Below are positions 27,262-39,762 of a DNA stretch of 64,000 nucleotides, piece by piece. Made by a program: the position numbers and the translations under genes. Position 1 is the stretch's first letter, and each line of letters begins with the position of its first letter. The notes under the pieces were generated by a model. It saw only the letters and a list, made by a program, of their open reading frames with translations. It was not told the origin of the DNA and did not search any database. The DNA is taken from positions 3,970,501 through 4,034,500 of the forward strand of contig NC_041005.1 in NCBI RefSeq assembly GCF_004193775.1, given 5' to 3'. The DNA is from Glycine soja (lineage: Eukaryota > Streptophyta > Magnoliopsida > Fabales > Fabaceae).

Positions 27262-28411
27262 AATTGCTACAAATTAATAGAAAAATTTAATATAAGAACG
27301 TGCATTTATTTTATTAATCTTTACTAAATACCTTAAGAAAAACAATTAAAAATCGATATCTATTAATTTTTATTAAAAATTACTAGAAACTAAATTGATA
27401 ACATTAAATAATTTCTGTATAAAAATGTTATTTTTTAACCATCACTTTAAAAGTAATGGTTAACAACAAGACTGATAATTAATGTTGGTGAACCTTATAA
27501 AAAATGCTATAATGTCCTAAAGATATTAATTAAAAAATTAAAAATCATTATTAAATAGTTTAACTTAATGTATTTTTAAAATATTTTTAATAAAAATTTC
27601 TCTTTTTAGTTAATTCTTTATAATATCGGAGGCAGAAGTAAGACTTTGTATTTTTCTTTAATGCATTAACCATTTGGCTTAAATATAATTTTAATTTGTC
27701 TATTTTACTCAATAAATAATTTTTATTCCTTCATTTTACAATAAAGATATTTAATCTTTTTATTTTTAAAAATTCATAATTTTTATTTATTTTTCAATTT
27801 TATTTATGTTTTATTTATTTTATTTTAGTGCAATTAAATCATAAATTTAACATATTCATTTAAGATATTATTAAGAAACAATTTATTATTTAAAATATAA
27901 GAAATAATTTATTAATTAAAATATAAGAAATAAAAAATTTAAATGTAAACAAAATTAAAAATTTGATCAAATTTAAGAATTTTCTAAAATAAAATACCAA
28001 ATTCAAATATTTTTTTTTAAAATAAAAAATTAAAATTATAAGTTTAATAATATTAAAAAATTATAATTATATTTAAACTTAATTATTTAATTTTTATTAC
28101 TTAAAACATTCATCAATTTTATTAATAATTAATTTTTACAGAAAAATCTATCACCACCAATTGAACCATTGGAATTTCATTTCTGTCTTTGATAAACAAT
28201 AAATGAGTCCCCACAAACCTATTAATCAATTATAAATTGTTCTCTCCGGACCCTCCCACAACTCTCTCCATTCTTTCATCTTCTACCTCACATCCTAGCT
28301 CTTTGCTCGTTATTACATACAGTATATACTATATTCAGAAGATTGCTAGCTACATACTGCATCAATTCAACGTTGTTCTTGTTCACCATAGCTTCTGTCC
28401 CCAGAAATATC

Positions 28412-30145
28412 ATGGGCTTTGATATCTCTAAACCAGGGCTTCGACTTGGTCTTGGTCTCCATGATGATCACTCATCAGAAAATTGCATGATGAAGACCAA
28501 TGAACAAAGGCAAAGGCAAAGACAAAGACAAAGCCAGAAGAAAAAGGAAGCAGATCCATGTAACAAGGCTTACCCATCACTTAAGTTAGGACCACCCGAT
28601 GATGAGGCAAACAATAATAATCAACAAATTACAAATATTGAATCCGATGAATATTATTATTTCCACCCACATGCCTCTTCTAGATCTCCAAGTGCAGTGT
28701 CTTCATTTTCCAACTCATCTATCATCATCAAGAGAGAGAGAGAACAACTTGAGTTAGAGGTAGAGAAGATTTCGCTATCAAGAGATTTTGTCGAGGTTGA
28801 CGAAAATGGTAACCCCAAGAAGAAACTTAGGCTCACCAAAGAACAATCTGCAGTCTTAGAAGATAGCTTCAAAGAGCATTATACTATCAGTCCGGTATGT
28901 TACATTTCTAAACTAATCAATAAATAACTCTAAATCCACCTCCAACATCTTTTTACTATTTTTTCCAACAACAAAGATTTGAATTATTTTTATGATTTTA
29001 AGATATTATAAATAATTTATTTAAGAATTAATAGGAATATAAGATATTTATGGCATCCACATAAATTTAAGGGTAGTGATACTGTTGTTGTTGTTGTTGG
29101 GAGTAGTAGAACAAGTTTTCGTTTAATGAAGTCCTCTCTCTCCCGATCTCTTTCCCTTGCACATCTCTATAAACTTATTCAACTATTAATCTAGATAATA
29201 ATTGTACCAAAATTCTTAGATTTTTCTGGCTATCATATATAGCAGCTCTCTTATAATTATTTTTAATTATTACTAATGGATACTAATATGATTTTGAGTC
29301 TTAATTTCGATGATCTTGATGTTTTAAAATGATTATTGGTTTTTTGATCTGGAGTCTGAGGCTCTTTTAACATCCTTTCATTTACTTTGAGATTTGCTTC
29401 AGAAACAGAAGCAAGAATTGGCAAAGAAACTGAATCTTCGGACTAGACAAGTGGAGGTGTGGTTTCAGAACAGAAGAGCGAGGTTAACTAGTTTCTCAGA
29501 TATTTGGACTACTTACATATGCTTTTATATATATATATTACAAATCTACGCATGATGCTCCCGTTCACAGTAGAGAAATGCTCACAATACACACATTCTT
29601 ATACATTTTTTAAAACACACTTCTTATTATGGATTGACATTTATTAGAAATTATAAATTTATCTAAATCTCACATCATTTAAAAATTTCCAGTAAATTTT
29701 AATTAACCCAAGACAAAGAATATTGTGGTGTACTATAACAATGGTGTTGACAGTATATATGATATTATATATTATTGTTCTTGTATTAATGTAATTATAT
29801 TAAGCATATACGTTTACATTACATATGTGTAGGACAAAACTGAAACAAACCGAAGTGGAGCGTGAGTTACTGAAAAAGTGCTGTGAAACTCTAACTGAGG
29901 AGAACAAGATGCTGGAAAAAGAGTTGCAAGAGCTCAAATCGACGAAAACATCGATGGGACCCTTTTATATGCAGCTTCCAGTGGAAAGCCTTAGAATATG
30001 CCCTTCGTGTGAGAGAATAAGCGGTGGCAACAATGGCTCCTCTCCCACAACGGCTTTGCTTGAAGCCCCAAAGGCCCATAAAGATCAGCCCTTCTATAAA
30101 AATAACTACACATTCACCCAATCATCCGCAGCTTTTGCTAGCTAG
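28412..30145 (+). CDS. HAT22: class II HD-Zip transcription factor (HAT22/HAT9 type)
   Basis: Nuclear DNA-binding homeodomain/leucine-zipper protein; class II members usually act as repressors in shade, auxin and development responses. Exons are 28412-28894, 29403-29482 and 29833-30145 (TAG), joined by GT-AG introns to 291 aa. An earlier in-frame ATG exists at 28343, but the ATG at 28412 gives the family start MGFDIS. Residues 10-16 (LRLGLGL) form an EAR-like LxLxL repression motif. The homeodomain runs about 136-193 ([10 protein letters not shown]..., then [16 protein letters not shown]), with introns at the usual positions. A leucine zipper follows (about 194-225), then the class II CPSCE motif at residues 244-248. 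Residues 32-45 are a Gln/Arg-rich run made by a 6 bp coding repeat. HYTISP replaces the usual H(S/N)TLNP before the second helix, and LRTRQ replaces LRPRQ, so it is a somewhat diverged member. Assignment to HAT22 rather than HAT9 or a sister is tentative. Confidence 0.92.
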
Positions 30146-33100
30146 CTAGGGAGGCTAATGCAACTTCATATTTTACGGCAATCATTTTTATTATTCTGTT
30201 AACTTCTGTTTTAAAGATATCAATTAAGCATTTAATAAATATAACTTTTTTTTTTATTAAAAATCACGATCAGAATACATTTTAAATTAGAGTTTAATCA
30301 CTATATACTAACAATATAAAATAATTTTACAGTATGATCCAATCATAAATCACCATTTAAATTATTTTAATATAATTATTTTAAAAATAAATAAATTTAT
30401 CATATAATTATACATGTTAAATTATGAATAAATTATTATATAAAAAAATTACACTATCAATATATACTGCAATTCTTTTTCTCTTAAAATTATGATAAAA
30501 GTGTATTGATAACACTTTTGTGTAAATTGTTTTCTAATTTTAATTATTTTCTTAATGAGTATCTTATGTATACTTGTAGAAAAAAATTCACTAATATTTC
30601 ACTTTACCAATCATGTATAAAGCATAATCCTTTATTAATTTAGATGGCATCTATCTTTGAATTATCAGAAAAGATATGTTTTTAGTACAAAACGAAATTC
30701 GTATTAACTTCTGATTGATTATTTATTCTTGTCTCCTACCCTGAACCTAAAATCCCTCCTCCCTTCATTTGCTACTGCTTTCATTTTATTAGTTATGATT
30801 TGCTTTGTGTAAATTCAAACCTGAATCATTTGTACTATAGCACTTCTCAAGTGCATGTGATTTACCTACAAGAAACTTTATCAACTTACCTGAATCCCAT
30901 TGGTTATGAATTAATTACAGAGTAAGATTATCCATTGACCTTTAAATGGCCAGAACGATTTACTCACTGTATGTACCATGTCCCACTCGTCAAAAGTTGT
31001 ACATAAACTTTTCTCTAATGTCAATTAAAGTTGGTACAAGTGATTAACAATTAAATAAAAAAATTTATTTTTTTATGTGTTTGTGTAGGTTCGAACTTTC
31101 TTATAAATACTTTATTCCCTCAATCCACTGAAAGAAATTCTTTGAGGCTTAACTAAGTCTAATTGAATAGTTACAATTGAGTGTCTTTTTATTCTAACTA
31201 TTACTTTTGTGAATAAAATAAATATGTTTGGATTGGTAATAGATAATAAAATGTATTAGAATATAATGAAATAATTATGACTGATTGGAATGAAATAATA
31301 ACTCATTCCATTATTTGGATATTTTATAACAGAACAAAATAAAGATTTAATTTCACTGTTTTAAAAAAGATAAAATAAAAGGAGTTATAAATTTTAATTA
31401 TCATATTATTCTTATTTTAAACATATTATCCTTAAGAGATTGATAGTTAGGATAACTTTTGTATAGATAAATTAAATAGCCTTTTTACAATTTAAAAGTT
31501 TTATTCCATCAAGTGCACCTCAAATTTGGGGAGAAGAGAATTGAGGTTAAACAATGGAATGAAATTGATCAAAATCCATTTTCTTCAAGTATGTTCCATT
31601 TCTATTTTTAGAAACCAAATAAGGAACAACTTCTCCTTCTGCTCCATATATCCCTTTCCACTCCATCCTTTATTGCCACCAATTCAAAGCCAAAATATCC
31701 TTAAGAAACAAGTCATACAAATTTAACTAGTAATTATAACTTCATATTTGCTACTAGTTCAACAATTGAATCGTATATTATATTTAAAAAATAAAATTAT
31801 TACTTTTTAAAAGAAAATACAATTATTATATTATATTATTTATTTATTTATTTCTACAAATGCTACATTTTTGCATTTTAAAAATTATTTTATAAAATAA
31901 TCTTTTGAAAACTAATAAGAATAAGGAATATTAAATTTATAATTTAGAAATGACAAATCCAGAATTTTTTTAACAGTAAGAAATAATTTCTAATATTTTC
32001 ACAACAGTAAAATATCACAAGATATTATAAAATATATAATATCATTGATAAAAGAAATCTAAATATTTAAGTTTCTACAAATTGTAATTATTATCCTTTA
32101 CGTTTTTTCATACTTTAAAAATATTCTATGACTTTTTTTTATTATCAATACTATAAAAAATATTTTTCTTTATGTATGTAAGCAAACAATCATTCAATCA
32201 TTTATCTTCCATACAAATCTGTATTCTATTATTCATTGCAGAGAAACATGTCTCCACTATAGTAGTATATGTTTCAACTATTATAGTTGTCACCGGCAAA
32301 ATCAAAGCTAACTTTAAGTATATCATTTAATACAAAATATGCTTTTTAGTTTTCCTCAACATTTGAGAAAGATCAACAATCCCTTTTAACTTTAAAAACT
32401 GATCATGAAATTAAACATCTTTGATAAAAGTTGACTTTCAAGTCCTATAAGTTTCATACAAAAAAATTCTATTTTTCCTACATTGTATCCTATAGTCAAT
32501 AAGAAAATTCTTCTAATCTCTATTTATACTAATTTCTAGCAATTTTAATTATCTACTATCAATTGCATCTTATCTTATATATATATAAAATAAATCTAAT
32601 ATCTTATCTTATATATAGATACAAAACAAATCTAATATCTTATCTTATTTTATTTATCTTATATATAAATATAAGATAAACTAATATTTTTTTTTAAAAA
32701 AATAGGAGATAAAACAAAAGTTATATTTTGTCTTGTCTAAACTATACATATGTGTTTTCTTTTTTGTCAATTTTTTTATAATAAATATTATTATTCTTTT
32801 TTGGGATGTTATATGAAATAGTATGCTTTATATAGTGTGATATGTATTTTTGTGTGTTAATGTAACAATAATGAGAACTGAACTAAATGATTTTAGCTTG
32901 AACATGTAGTTTTTGTATTAAATGACTTATGTTTGTTTGAGTTTTAGGTTAAAAAAAGTCGAATGGACAATGTATAATTTTTTAAGAGGACAATTTTTTT
33001 ATACACATTAACAAATAAAAAAAATTTGAGGCCCCCCATAGCAGGTAACCTACATCCGCCCATGTGTGTGTCTTAAAATGTTATAATAGAAGCTTTTTAT

Positions 33101-33339
33101 TTAATAATGTATTTTGAAAAATCCATGTGTAAAGACATTTAATTTTTAAAAATCCTAAATATTTTTTAATATACACTTGAATTTTTCTGTTTTAAAATAT
33201 ATTTAGAAACTATTTTTTCCAAAAATTAGTAAAGGTAAGGATATATTTAATGTACTTATATATACATTTCTTTGGGTATTTAGTTTTTTAATAATTCCTT
33301 TTTATTTAATAATATTTTTAACATATATAGATTCATATA

Positions 33340-33404
<65 letters not shown>

Positions 33405-36225
33405 TGAATGTTAATTAAATATTATATTTAATAAACCAATATTATTATTATATAATGAAAAATCTAACTAGTTACATATTTGCATAAATGTTACATTTTT
33501 TGTTTTAAAATATATCTTATAAAGTAATTTTTTAAACAATAATAAATTTTTAATTTATATTTTACTATATATATAATTAATATACAGGTATTAAATCATA
33601 TAATGTTAATTTTTATATAATAATATATTTTGAATATACATGTGTTCATAAGAAAATTCATGTTTAAGGTTAAACTACTTTCAAAGTCCCTAAATTATTT
33701 ATCAATTTTTAATCATGTTCCTAAATAAATAAAAAATTAATTAAGTCCTTGAAGTTATATTTGTTTTCTAATTGAGTCATTTTGTTTAATTTTCATTACA
33801 AAAAATTAACTAGATACACCTAATTAATCCTTGAATCCACTATTGTCATCTTTGTAGATTTGTACTGAGTTTTCTCACTCTTGCTCATCCTAAACCTGAT
33901 ATTTTTAACCAGATTCTTTAACCAGTATTTTCACTTCCGAAACTCTACTCAACCCAACATTTTTTACAAACCTCTACAACCTTATTGCAAACTCCCACAA
34001 TTGACTCAAGATGTTAATTTTTTTATAACGATTGTTAAACAAAAAAGACCTAGCTAATTAAAAAACAAATACAAGTTGAAAGATTCAATTGCAAAAAGAA
34101 ATCAAAGACTTAATTAACAATTTTCTTATTAATTCTAACAAGATTGCATCTCATGTAAGATACTTGTGGTGTCGTAGAAAATAAACTTAACTATTATATT
34201 ATAATGCACTTAAATTCTCTATTTTAAATTTCAAACTAATTTTTTTATACAATAATAAAAATGAGAAAATCTTTAATGTACATATATACATTTCTTTGGG
34301 CGTTTAATTTTTATTTAATAATTTCTTTTTAACATGTATAGATTCATATGAAACCGTTATACATTTAATAATAATTTAATATATTCATTAAATTTAGTAA
34401 ATATAATATTTAATAACTATAAAATTAATTTTATATTATATTTAATAAATACAACGACTATTATAATATAAAAACATTTATTTACTTATTTATTTGAATA
34501 AATGCTGCACTTTTTAAAATATGAAAAGTCATATGTTTAACAAACATCTCAACTATATCATCGAATGTATAGATCAACGAGTATCACATTGTTCTAATTT
34601 AATTAGTGATATTTAGTTTGAGTCCTACATATAATTTCTAAGACATCTTATTTAGTGGTATCAAATTTGAGTCCTAAGCATAATCTCCAAGGCATTATGT
34701 TATTTTATAATTAGTGTGGTATATCAATTTAGGAGAAATGGTAACGATATTTTCTCTAATACTCTTTTTATAATGGGCTTAATAATCATCAATTTTGATA
34801 AATCTCATATTTAAATTAGGATATAAAATGATTAATAATAAGCGAGACTCATCAAAATTGTTGATGTTTAACATATTTCGGTCAATCACAGAAAAAATGT
34901 TAAAAAGAAAGTATTAGATATTATATGGCTAACATTTCTCAACAATTTTGACATACTAAGAAACATGCAATAATGGTCACTCTATTTCTAGTATAAATAA
35001 GAGATCATCACAACTCTTGATCATGAATAGGTACCGTTTTTCCTCTTTCACCGTCCGTGTCTTTCTCTGTATCTTTCCTCTACCACCAACATAGTCATTG
35101 TGTGCTGCCTTTGTGATATGTGACTTGTCTTTAGTTCAGTTCTAAATGTACGCAACTCATATGCTTCTTATGAATATCTTTGGTTAATATGCCACGGCTA
35201 TTATCATCACAACTATTTAGAGAAATTTGCTGATCATAATCCATGAATAGTGAAACTTCTCTAAATGTTAGTCAAATACCATGGACTACGGTTCTCAAAT
35301 TTCTCTTAACGATTGGTGTTATAATATCTAGGGTATATCCATCAAAGATATATGTTATTTGTCTGCTACATGGTGATTGTCCAATTTGCCTTCAAATTTT
35401 GCATACTAGTCTCTGTTTGACTAGCTTAAAGTACTCACAAGAAAGCAGGTCAGTTCAAGTACATTTAGAACTAGAACTAGAGAGAAAACACACCACAGGC
35501 GAATATACCGTGACTCTATGGGTGATAGAAGAAGATGGAGAGTTGTAATTATTCACATCTCCTATTTATACAAGAGATTCATAGAGTGGCCATGTTCTGA
35601 TGCTTGTTTGCTGGTAAGCATAAATTGTTATACCACACTAACTATAAAATATTCAATGTCTTGGGAGATTATCTTACTACTTTCACTTTTTTTGTATGAT
35701 CGAAACTTGTTGATATTATCATGTCATTGAAAAAAAAAACTATAACCATAAAAATTATAAAAGCATCGCCATGGAAATTATCATGGCAACCAATTTTGTA
35801 CCTGCAGCAACTTAATTTGGGTTCATAATATATATTAAGGACATAATGGCACGTGTTTCTTTACATAACCAAATTTGTCCTGTTCATATCTTTTTTGGTT
35901 TAATTCTAGTGGTACTTTTTTTTATATGTCTCTATATAGATTTATCGACCCTTTTAATTTCAAGTGACCATTAAATTTAAAGGACTTAGATATTTGGAAA
36001 CAGAGCTTTTTGTATTACCTCAATGGCATCTATTTACTGACCCCAAGCTTGTTCCTTTACTTTGTATGACAGAGGCATCAAAAAATTGATCTTAAATTTT
36101 TCTGCATTAGGAAGTGTCCACAATGTGATCCTATTTTCCGCATTAGAATTAGATGTATCTGAACATTTTCCACAAAACGCATTGACATTTTTGTTGAACT
36201 AACATGAAACTTGGCCTATTCTTTT
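30146..36225. other. 6 kb AT-rich spacer, no gene recognised
   Basis: This lies 3' of the HD-Zip gene. Short frames at 31526-31726, 35243-35548 and 35518-35730 have no recognisable domain. Blocks near 31240-31730 and 33660-34150 have the wording of dispersed legume repeats (poly-A/T stretches with 'tgtttggat' or 'ggtccctaaatt'-like phrases) but no ends could be fixed. Direct AT-rich repeats with the unit CTTATCTTATATATA occur at about 32567-32700. A GC-rich snippet at 33030-33060 (GGCCCCCCATAGCAGG) resembles a degenerate transposon terminus. Confidence 0.5.
33344..33405. repeat. compound (AT)n(AC)n microsatellite
   Basis: About 50 bp of alternating AT runs directly into a (CA)5 tract ending at 33405. 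Confidence 0.9.
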
Positions 36226-36229
36226 CTGT

Positions 36230-37000
36230 TCAATAATTATCTCTTTAAATGTCCAACCCAACCTAAAGTAGTTACCAAGCAGTTACTCGGGTGCTAACAT
36301 ACACAAAAAGAATCCTTGGACTGGGATTATTCTTTCCTAGTAATTTTGAAGTTCAATTGAAGGGGTATAGTGACCGTGATTGGGCAGTGATCCTGAAAAC
36401 TCATCACAAATTTCTCAATTTACCTTGTTTCCTCTTTGATGTCTTTGAAGTCAAAAAAGCAATTGACAATTTCTTGTGGCTCCTGTGAAGCCTACATATA
36501 GAGTCATGCAATTGCAACCTGTGAATTGCAATGGCTTACCCATCTCCTCACTAACTTGTGCATACCTTTCAGTATTCCTACTTCACTGTATTGTGACAAT
36601 TAGTCATCAGCTCGTCACATATTAACAAAACAGAGTTTCATGAGAAAACAAAAAACACATTAAAATTGATTGACATAATGAGAGAAAAGGTAACTCAGGT
36701 CTAATCAAATGACTACCAGTTTCCGATAGTAATGTTCCAAGATGGAGCCACTAAACTTGCACTACCCTGCTTGAGGGGACTATTAGAGAAATAAATATTT
36801 GGGTGTTCTAATAGCTAGTTAGCTATTGTGGGCAAGTTAGTTGTCTAATGTATAAAAGTAGGACTTATTGTATCTTTTTGGTTTTAGACCAATGAATTTC
36901 TCTCAATTTGAAAATATCACGAGATTCATTTTCTCCGTTCATGGTTCTTGATTTCAATTCAAGGTTCTTGAATCTTTTACTTCATTGTTTTTAACCCTTT
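36230..37000 (+). mobile_element. 3' end of a decayed Ty1/copia element (RNase H plus 3' LTR)
   Basis: At about 36265-36395 the frame reads YQAVTRVLTYTKRILGLGLF, then LKGYSDRDWA, matching the copia RT/RNase H junction (normally RVLRYLKGTPGLGLFF ... LKGFSDSDWAG). Near 36488-36545 another frame gives ATCELQWLTHLLTNL, the family's C-terminal RNase H motif. Stops and frame changes between these pieces show decay. A purine-rich tract (GAGGGGAC) at 36773-36780 is followed by TATTAGAGAAATAAAT. This looks like the start of a 3' LTR whose initial TG has mutated. The TATAAAAGTAGG word near 36852 fits an LTR promoter. The LTR's 3' boundary is unclear. Confidence 0.6.
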
Positions 37001-37435
37001 TCAATTTTCATTTTTGTTTGGCGACATTAATACATTCATTTCACTATAAAATTGTGTACAAAAAATGCATGCAACCAAGGTGTTAACATGGCTTCTAATT
37101 TATGAATATTATAAAATTGCATAGCTATGGTACGTTTATATATCTTTTTTATTCCCTCTTTTTCAACTTTCTTTATCATTAATGACATAGATTCTCTTAC
37201 ATGAGTTATGTAAACATGATCCATACAACAATATTTCCTAGAAATGAATGAGGATCACGAAGAAGCAGGACTTGCAAATGTTGAATCACCGTAGGATTCA
37301 AGAAGAATTTATTAACGTGTTCCTTGTATTCAATTAAATATGGTGCAAAAACTGTCACAAATTTTCTCTTCAATGAACTGCAAGCAAACAAAATTATGCA
37401 CTAAACTCTAGTCAATGTACGATTGAAGAAAATCA

Positions 37436-38300
37436 CAGGCGATCATGGTTATCAAAATCACAATTTAATTCGTAAAATTTGTATGAGTTTATGATTCCAC
37501 AGTGCCTCCACAAATTAATCGTGAGTAGATTCACAAATCGAGTAGAATCGATAATAAACTCGATAGAATAGAATTAAATTCGGAGTTAAGTTATGAACTT
37601 CAATTTTCTATGTTATTTATAGGTTCATACAAAGAGGAGTTAGCGCTTGCATCAAAAGAAGATGAATGACTTAATTTATATAATGTACAACTTGAAGCTG
37701 AAAAGTAGACAAATAAAAAAAAATTATTGCTCCATTTTTCATTTGAAGATACAGAATCTAATAATGAATGGATAACAAAAGAGGGAGATGTTATTTTTGA
37801 TGAAGACAATGTCCAAGTTGAGCAACCTCTAGGTGAAAGTGGTAGTGGAAGCAATAGTGACTTGGTTGGAGGAAGTTTAAGTGATCCAACTTTAGATGCA
37901 TTTAATATTGACAATTTGATTTTAAATGATAATGTTGAAGATCACTTCTCAAACAAGGAAGAGTTTGAAGATGATGGAGATGAAGATGATGGAGATGAAG
38001 ATGATATTGAAGTTGATTTAATTAGAGGATTGATAGACATTTGAACTATTTTTATGTTTTTTAAATGTTTTTATTTTAAGTATTTATGTTTTGTATTGTA
38101 TGAATTTATGTTTGATTGGGTGTAGACTATGTTAGTTTATTGAATTATTTTTAAAGTTTGTTATGTTGATTTATTTTAGGATTGAAATATTTAGTTATGA
38201 TTTTATATATATGAATATTAATATATTTTTTATATTGAGTAAACTGTTACGAATTTATGAATCGATTCTATGAATCGATTTTACAAGATCTCTACGAGAG
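37436..38300 (+). mobile_element. deletion derivative of an hAT-like transposon
   Basis: The plus frame 37727-38044 encodes an acidic C-terminus that includes SFEDTESNNEWITKEGD and a DDGDEDD repeat. This matches the tail that follows the dimerisation domain in plant hAT/BED-type transposases. In-frame stops between 37660 and 37700, and no catalytic or dimerisation domain upstream, show that only the 3' end remains. Both flanks are rich in AATCGA-type words (37500-37560, and 38255-38285 with GAATCGATTCTATGAATCG), as in hAT subterminal regions. Terminal inverted repeats and an 8 bp target duplication were not resolved. Confidence 0.45.
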
Positions 38301-38469
38301 AGCGAAGAATTATGACGTGATGAAAACCTGATCAAGATATTGAACAACGTGACATGTCATGAGTTACGGTTGCTACCAGATACTATTTACATACTTAAAA
38401 CAATTGTAACCGTCATTAATAATTAATAAAAAAAAGGACCACCTTTCGCAACCTTCCCAAGTACTATAA

Positions 38470-39120
38470 CATCTCACAAGCAAAATGGCAATGGCGTTCA
38501 ACAAGTAAGTCAGACCAGGCAAATGATAAAGAGACAAATAGAATATCATCTCACACGTATTAGTTCATAAAATCAAATTAAGCCGGATGTGGTTCGAATT
38601 AAAGGGACTCTAGAAAAATAAAAAACACAATTGATCTAAAATTTAAATTTAAATTAACAAACTAAGTTTCAGAACAAAAGGGGCACATGAAAATTTATGT
38701 TAAAACATAGAATTCGATCAATGACAAAGATAACTAGGACATAGACTTCTTCAATGATTCATGTGATAAATGAACTCCTAACTAGTTCAAACAATATCTT
38801 ATGACTTAAGACAGATTTCTGCTTGAGCAATTAATATCCAATTCCTAAGTATACAAATCATCTTGAACTTACACACAGATTAATTCCTCAATTTATCATT
38901 AAAACAAAATATGAATAACAAATTTACATCAAGCATTATTTCCCAAAAAAATCATATCGATCAAGCATTGAAAACGGATATACAATTAAGTTGAAGATCA
39001 AAAGAAAACCTAAACTAGTATTAAGAAAGTCATTACATACTATGCAATAGTGCTTATCAAACCCTATATACTAGTTATGAGTTTTGACTTGAATGTATAA
39101 TTGTTGTTTTTAGAAAGGTA
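38470..39120. repeat. noncoding dispersed-repeat-like block
   Basis: The block lacks open frames. It has the wording of a noncoding repeat also suspected at 47260-48310 and 57560-58640: a string of short phrases about 'cttaagac...', 'caattcctaag' and 'catcaagcatt' in moderately AT-rich DNA. In plants such blocks often come from untranslated parts of large Ty3/gypsy elements. This is recognition by texture, not by alignment. Confidence 0.25.
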
Positions 39121-39217
39121 TGAAGAGTAAAGATAAAAGGAACTTATGGAATATTTTGTAACTGCAGAAGGCTTTTTTTATTGATCTCAAAAGCATATTG
39201 CCTTTTACAAAGAGATA

Positions 39218-39220
<3 letters not shown>

Positions 39221-39257
<37 letters not shown>
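39221..39257. repeat. (AT)n microsatellite
   Basis: A 37 bp alternating AT tract just downstream (about 115 bp) of the KNOX stop codon, probably in or near its 3' untranslated region. Confidence 0.9.
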
Positions 39258-39262
<5 letters not shown>

Positions 39263-39372
39263 CTACGGGATAGTTGTCTAGAAGATAAACTAAAAAAAAT
39301 ATAATAATGGTCCTAAAAAATAGCAACAACTTATAAAATTTGTTTCAAACCGTCAACAATAATATTGGGCGG

Positions 39373-39710
39373 TTATGGCCATAAACGGTAATGGTCATTA
39401 GCCATGTAGTGGCCATCCATATAGAGAGTTGCATTCTGCGCATGCAAGCCATCCATAACCATAAATTGCATGTCTTCCGATGGTTTCCAGTGCCGTTTCC
39501 TTTGATTTATGAACCAGTTATTTATTTGCTTCTGATCCAAACCAGTTGCTTCAGCCAGCGCCACCTTCTCTGATTCCTAAGGTTAATCGCGGAACAATTT
39601 ATTCAGAAGATCTAGAGAGAGAAATTGATGAGTTCTGAAGGATGAGTTATTCGTTAAAGCTATTAGATTAAGAGAAAATATATAAAAGGTGAAGATAAGA
39701 ATAACTCGAT

Positions 39711-39762
<52 letters not shown>

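Noticed and set aside
28657..28872. Minus-strand 71-codon frame with Ser-rich sequence
   Set aside because: Antisense shadow of HD-Zip exon 1.
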